In this document: piece after piece, positions 11,504 to 13,108 of the stretch | How positions within the stretch are numbered: the first letter of the stretch is position 1 | Layout of the letters: every line of letters begins with the position of its first letter | Assembly (NCBI GenBank): GCA_043810595.1 | Contig: JBDRNX010000028.1 | Span: 1-13,108 of the forward strand | Direction of reading: 5' to 3' | Source of the DNA: JAWABC01 sp043810595 | Lineage (GTDB): Archaea > Nanobdellota > Nanobdellia > SCGC-AAA011-G17 > VGLX01 | Length of the DNA stretch: 13,108 bases | Made by a program: the position numbers and the translations under genes | Notes under the pieces: generated by a model | Database searches by the model: none | What the model was told of the DNA's origin: nothing | The model's input: the letters and a program-made list of their open reading frames with translations, nothing else

Positions 11504-12148
11504 TCAGCCGTGGCCGTATTTTCCTTTTAAGGGTACGAAAACGAAAGCTCCCAGGTCTTTTCTTTTCATTCCTTCCCTTGTTTTTGTGGCTTTTATCATG
11601 TTTTGTGAGTATAACGGTCCTATAGGTGCTATTATCATTCCCCCGTTTTTTAGTTGTTTTGTTAGCGGTGGTGGTATTTCCGGTGCTCCTGCTGTTATTA
11701 TTATCCTGTCGTAAGGTGCAGCGTTTTTGTATCCCAGGCTTCCATCCCTTTCTATTACTTTTACGTTTTTTATGCCCTGTTTTTTTATGTTTTCTTCCGC
11801 GAATTTCGCTAGCGCCGGTATTATCTCCAGGGTGTAGACTTTTCCCTTTTTTCCTATGATTTCGGATATTAGGGAAGCGTTGTATCCTGATGCCGTTCCT
11901 ATTTCTAGCACTTTTTGTCCTTTTTTCAGCTCGAGCGCTTCAAGCATAAATGATATGGTATATGGTTGTGATATGGTTTGTTCATATCCCACAGGTAGGG
12001 GTATGTTTAAGTAAGCTTCGTTTATCATTCCTTCTGGCACGAACTCATGTCTGGGTATTTTTCTCATCGCTTCTAGAACGTTTTTGTCTCTTATTCCCTC
12101 TAGCTGAAGTTCTCTTACCATCCTCACTCTTTTTTCTATGAGCATCAT
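11504..12148 (-). CDS. pcm: Protein-L-isoaspartate O-methyltransferase
   Basis: This 214-aa SAM-dependent methyltransferase begins repair of isoaspartyl residues in aged proteins by methylating their side-chain carboxylate. Family landmarks are in order: IPRHEFVPE (31-39), the substrate-site segment YEQTISQPYTISFMLEAL (55-72), SAM motif I VLEIGTASGYNASL (80-93; usually GTGSGYQ), the acidic end of the next strand (YTLEI, 105-109), DGSLGY (135-140), ITAGAPEIPPPL (151-162) and the terminal FVFVPLKGKYG (202-212). The length is normal for archaeal members. The ATG at 12148 lies one base after the TAA of the E1-like gene, so the two are translated from one mRNA. A second ATG follows directly (12145) and could be used instead. 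Confidence 0.95.
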   Translation of the reverse strand: MMLIEKRVRMVRELQLEGIRDKNVLEAMRKIPRHEFVPEGMINEAYLNIPLPVGYEQTISQPYTISFMLEALELKKGQKVLEIGTASGYNASLISEIIGKKGKVYTLEIIPALAKFAEENIKKQGIKNVKVIERDGSLGYKNAAPYDRIIITAGAPEIPPPLTKQLKNGGMIIAPIGPLYSQNMIKATKTREGMKRKDLGAFVFVPLKGKYGHG

Positions 12149-12149
12149 T

Positions 12150-12833
12150 TTAGCATATGGATCTCTTGTCTTTTTTTACCTTTATTCTGGTTATCGTGTT
12201 TTTCCAGATGTTCACTCTTAATAAATCTTTTTCGTATTTTTCTCCTGTTAGTATTTTTATGGCTTCCATCGCCTGCATGCTTCCTACCATGGTTGTTAGT
12301 GGGTTTAGCACTCCTACCGTCGCGCACGTTTCAGTGTTTACCTTGTTTTTGTATATGCATCTGAGGCACGCTCCTCCCGGCATTACGTTGAACAATGTTC
12401 CTATTTCCCTTATTGCCGCTCCGTGTACCATGGGTATCTTGTTTTTTACCGCGTAGTCGTTTAGTAGCATTTTTGTTTTTACGTTGTCCACGCAGTCCAG
12501 TATTACATCGCTTTTTATGATATTTATATTGTCTTGGTTTATTTCTCTCGCATGGCTTTTTATTTTTATTTCTGAGTTTACTTGTTTGAGCTTTTTTTCT
12601 GCTTCTTCTGCTTTCATCTTTCCTATGTCTTTCTCGTCAAATAGTGTTTGTCTTTGGAGGTTTGTTTCGTCTACTATGTCCCTGTCTATGAGTATGAGGT
12701 TTACTCCGCTTCTTGCCAGCAGTTCTGCTGCCACCCCTCCCAACGCTCCTAGTCCAACTATGGTTGCTGTGCTTTTTTCTAGTTTTTTCTGGTTTTTGTC
12801 TCCTAGAAATAGCCTGTGCCTGTCGTATTTCAT
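12150..12833 (-). CDS. E1-like adenylyltransferase, ThiF/MoeB/UbaA family
   Basis: The family activates the C-terminal glycine of ubiquitin-like sulfur carriers (MoaD, ThiS, SAMPs) by adenylation. Over its 227 residues it shows GLGALGG (27-33, ATP site), DRDIVDETNLQRQTLF (50-65, with the N-x-x-R-Q pair), DCVDN (113-117), a zinc CxxC (C156-LR-C159) and ETCATVGVLNPL (168-179). There C170 fits the position of the catalytic cysteine. The C-terminal second CxxC usually seen in MoeB-like enzymes is not complete: the chain stops after a single cysteine (C227). The ATG at 12833 has a TATA box about 27 bases upstream and no SD. It heads the pcm operon. No carrier protein gene is in view, so the pathway (molybdopterin, thiamine, tRNA thiolation or protein modification) is open. 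Confidence 0.9.
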   Translation of the reverse strand: MKYDRHRLFLGDKNQKKLEKSTATIVGLGALGGVAAELLARSGVNLILIDRDIVDETNLQRQTLFDEKDIGKMKAEEAEKKLKQVNSEIKIKSHAREINQDNINIIKSDVILDCVDNVKTKMLLNDYAVKNKIPMVHGAAIREIGTLFNVMPGGACLRCIYKNKVNTETCATVGVLNPLTTMVGSMQAMEAIKILTGEKYEKDLLRVNIWKNTITRIKVKKDKRSIC

Positions 12834-12855
12834 GATTCTATTTTTCTTTTATCGC

Positions 12856-12863
12856 TTTAAATA
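12856..12863 (-). promoter_or_regulatory. TATA box of the E1-like/pcm operon
   Basis: TTTAAATA (its complement on the minus strand) is centred about 27 bases before the ATG at 12833. It faces away from the promoter of the RelA/SpoT-like gene, 27 bases further on. Confidence 0.6.
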
Positions 12864-12882
12864 TTTTGGGTTTATGGCAAAG

Positions 12883-12891
12883 CTTTTTAAG
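12883..12891 (+). promoter_or_regulatory. TATA box of the RelA/SpoT-like gene
   Basis: CTTTTTAAG is centred about 29 bases before the ATG at 12916. There is no SD, so the mRNA is probably leaderless. Confidence 0.5.
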
Positions 12892-12915
12892 ATTTCTGCC
12901 TATTTATTTTGCCTT

Positions 12916-13108
12916 ATGAATGTCAGGAAGCTTGTGAAGCAAGTAAGGTCTTACAACCCTAAGGCTGATGTCGAGCTTATGGTTAAGGCCTATGAGTTTG
13001 CTAGGAAGGTCCATGGCGCTGCTAAACGTGCTTCTGGTGAGCCTTTTATCCAGCACCCGTTGCATGCTGCTTATATTCTTGCTGAGTTGAAGCTTGACGT
13101 AAGCTCCA
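12916..13108 (+). CDS. RelA/SpoT-type HD domain protein, N-terminal part (cut by window end)
   Basis: Only the first 64 residues are visible. They follow the start of the RelA/SpoT ppGpp hydrolase domain closely: a leading basic helix (MNVRKLVKQVRSYNP), then AYEFARKVHGAAKRASGEPFIQHPLHAAYILAELKLD, of which the central SGEPFIQHPLHAA is the family signature with the first metal-binding histidine region (H in KVHG). The HD pair and any synthetase domain lie beyond the window. Full RSH enzymes make and/or break (p)ppGpp; short ones act only as hydrolases. It is divergent from the E1-like gene, with a 82-base shared promoter region. Such genes are uncommon in archaea, so gain by transfer is possible, although base use here is like that of its neighbours. 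Confidence 0.85.
   Translation, partial: MNVRKLVKQVRSYNPKADVELMVKAYEFARKVHGAAKRASGEPFIQHPLHAAYILAELKLDVSS

Noticed and set aside
1..13108. CRISPR arrays, tRNA or rRNA genes
   Set aside because: I saw no regularly spaced direct repeats and no tRNA T-arm or CCA-like cloverleaf pattern on either strand; the only tandem repeat found is the 12-bp pair at 3504-3527.

Overview
The window looks archaeal, most likely from a small-genome lineage of the DPANN kind. This rests on three things seen in the sequence: a run of pilin-like proteins with class III (prepilin-peptidase) N-termini of the KKG-ISPLIATVL type, a DUF460 RNase H-like protein of a family known from archaea, and first genes that start about 27-29 bases downstream of a TTTAAA-type TATA element, as expected of leaderless archaeal mRNAs. 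Purine-rich Shine-Dalgarno (SD) sites appear mainly at internal or leadered genes. The lineage is an inference; no rRNA or tRNA gene was recognised.

Layout. Positions 1-1250 hold the end of a winged-helix regulator, a 126-aa orphan protein (+) and a 114-aa orphan protein (-), separated by intergenic DNA with an inverted repeat. Positions 1269-1977 (-) hold a MazG-like nucleotide pyrophosphohydrolase coupled to a small membrane protein; the MazG reading frame is broken at a GGGG run close to its N-terminus. Positions 2170-2440 (+) carry two overlapping small genes, each with a strong SD: a basic 59-aa and a very acidic 41-aa product. Then follows a long minus-strand operon, 8567 to 2437: CCG-domain Fe-S protein, FAD-linked dehydrogenase, 2x[4Fe-4S] protein, HTH-like unknown, DUF460 protein and, after a 1.3-kb tnpB element inserted between genes, a flippase-like (UPF0104/AglD-type) membrane protein. 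The first five genes are joined by ATGA overlaps or a 14-base gap. Positions 8615-11463 (-) contain five consecutive pilin-like genes, three of them evident paralogues. Positions 11504-12833 (-) hold an E1-like (ThiF/MoeB) adenylyltransferase followed by protein-L-isoaspartate O-methyltransferase. Divergently, from 12916 (+), a RelA/SpoT-type HD domain runs off the window.

How the genes may work together. The three redox genes resemble a GlcDF or Dld-HdrD type 2-hydroxyacid dehydrogenase whose electron-transfer subunit is split in two, with the halves placed on either side of the flavoprotein gene. The pilin cluster should give a membrane-anchored surface filament or a set of pseudopilins; no secretion ATPase or platform gene is in view. 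The tnpB element has all RuvC and zinc-finger residues intact, no tnpA, and a terminal hairpin typical of the omega-RNA end. It seems to have landed exactly at the start codon of the flippase-like gene, possibly giving that gene a new promoter. I see no CRISPR array, no defence island and no clearly new multi-gene system. The least explained pieces are the small-gene pair, the pilin paralogues, and the tandem duplication in the tnpB promoter.
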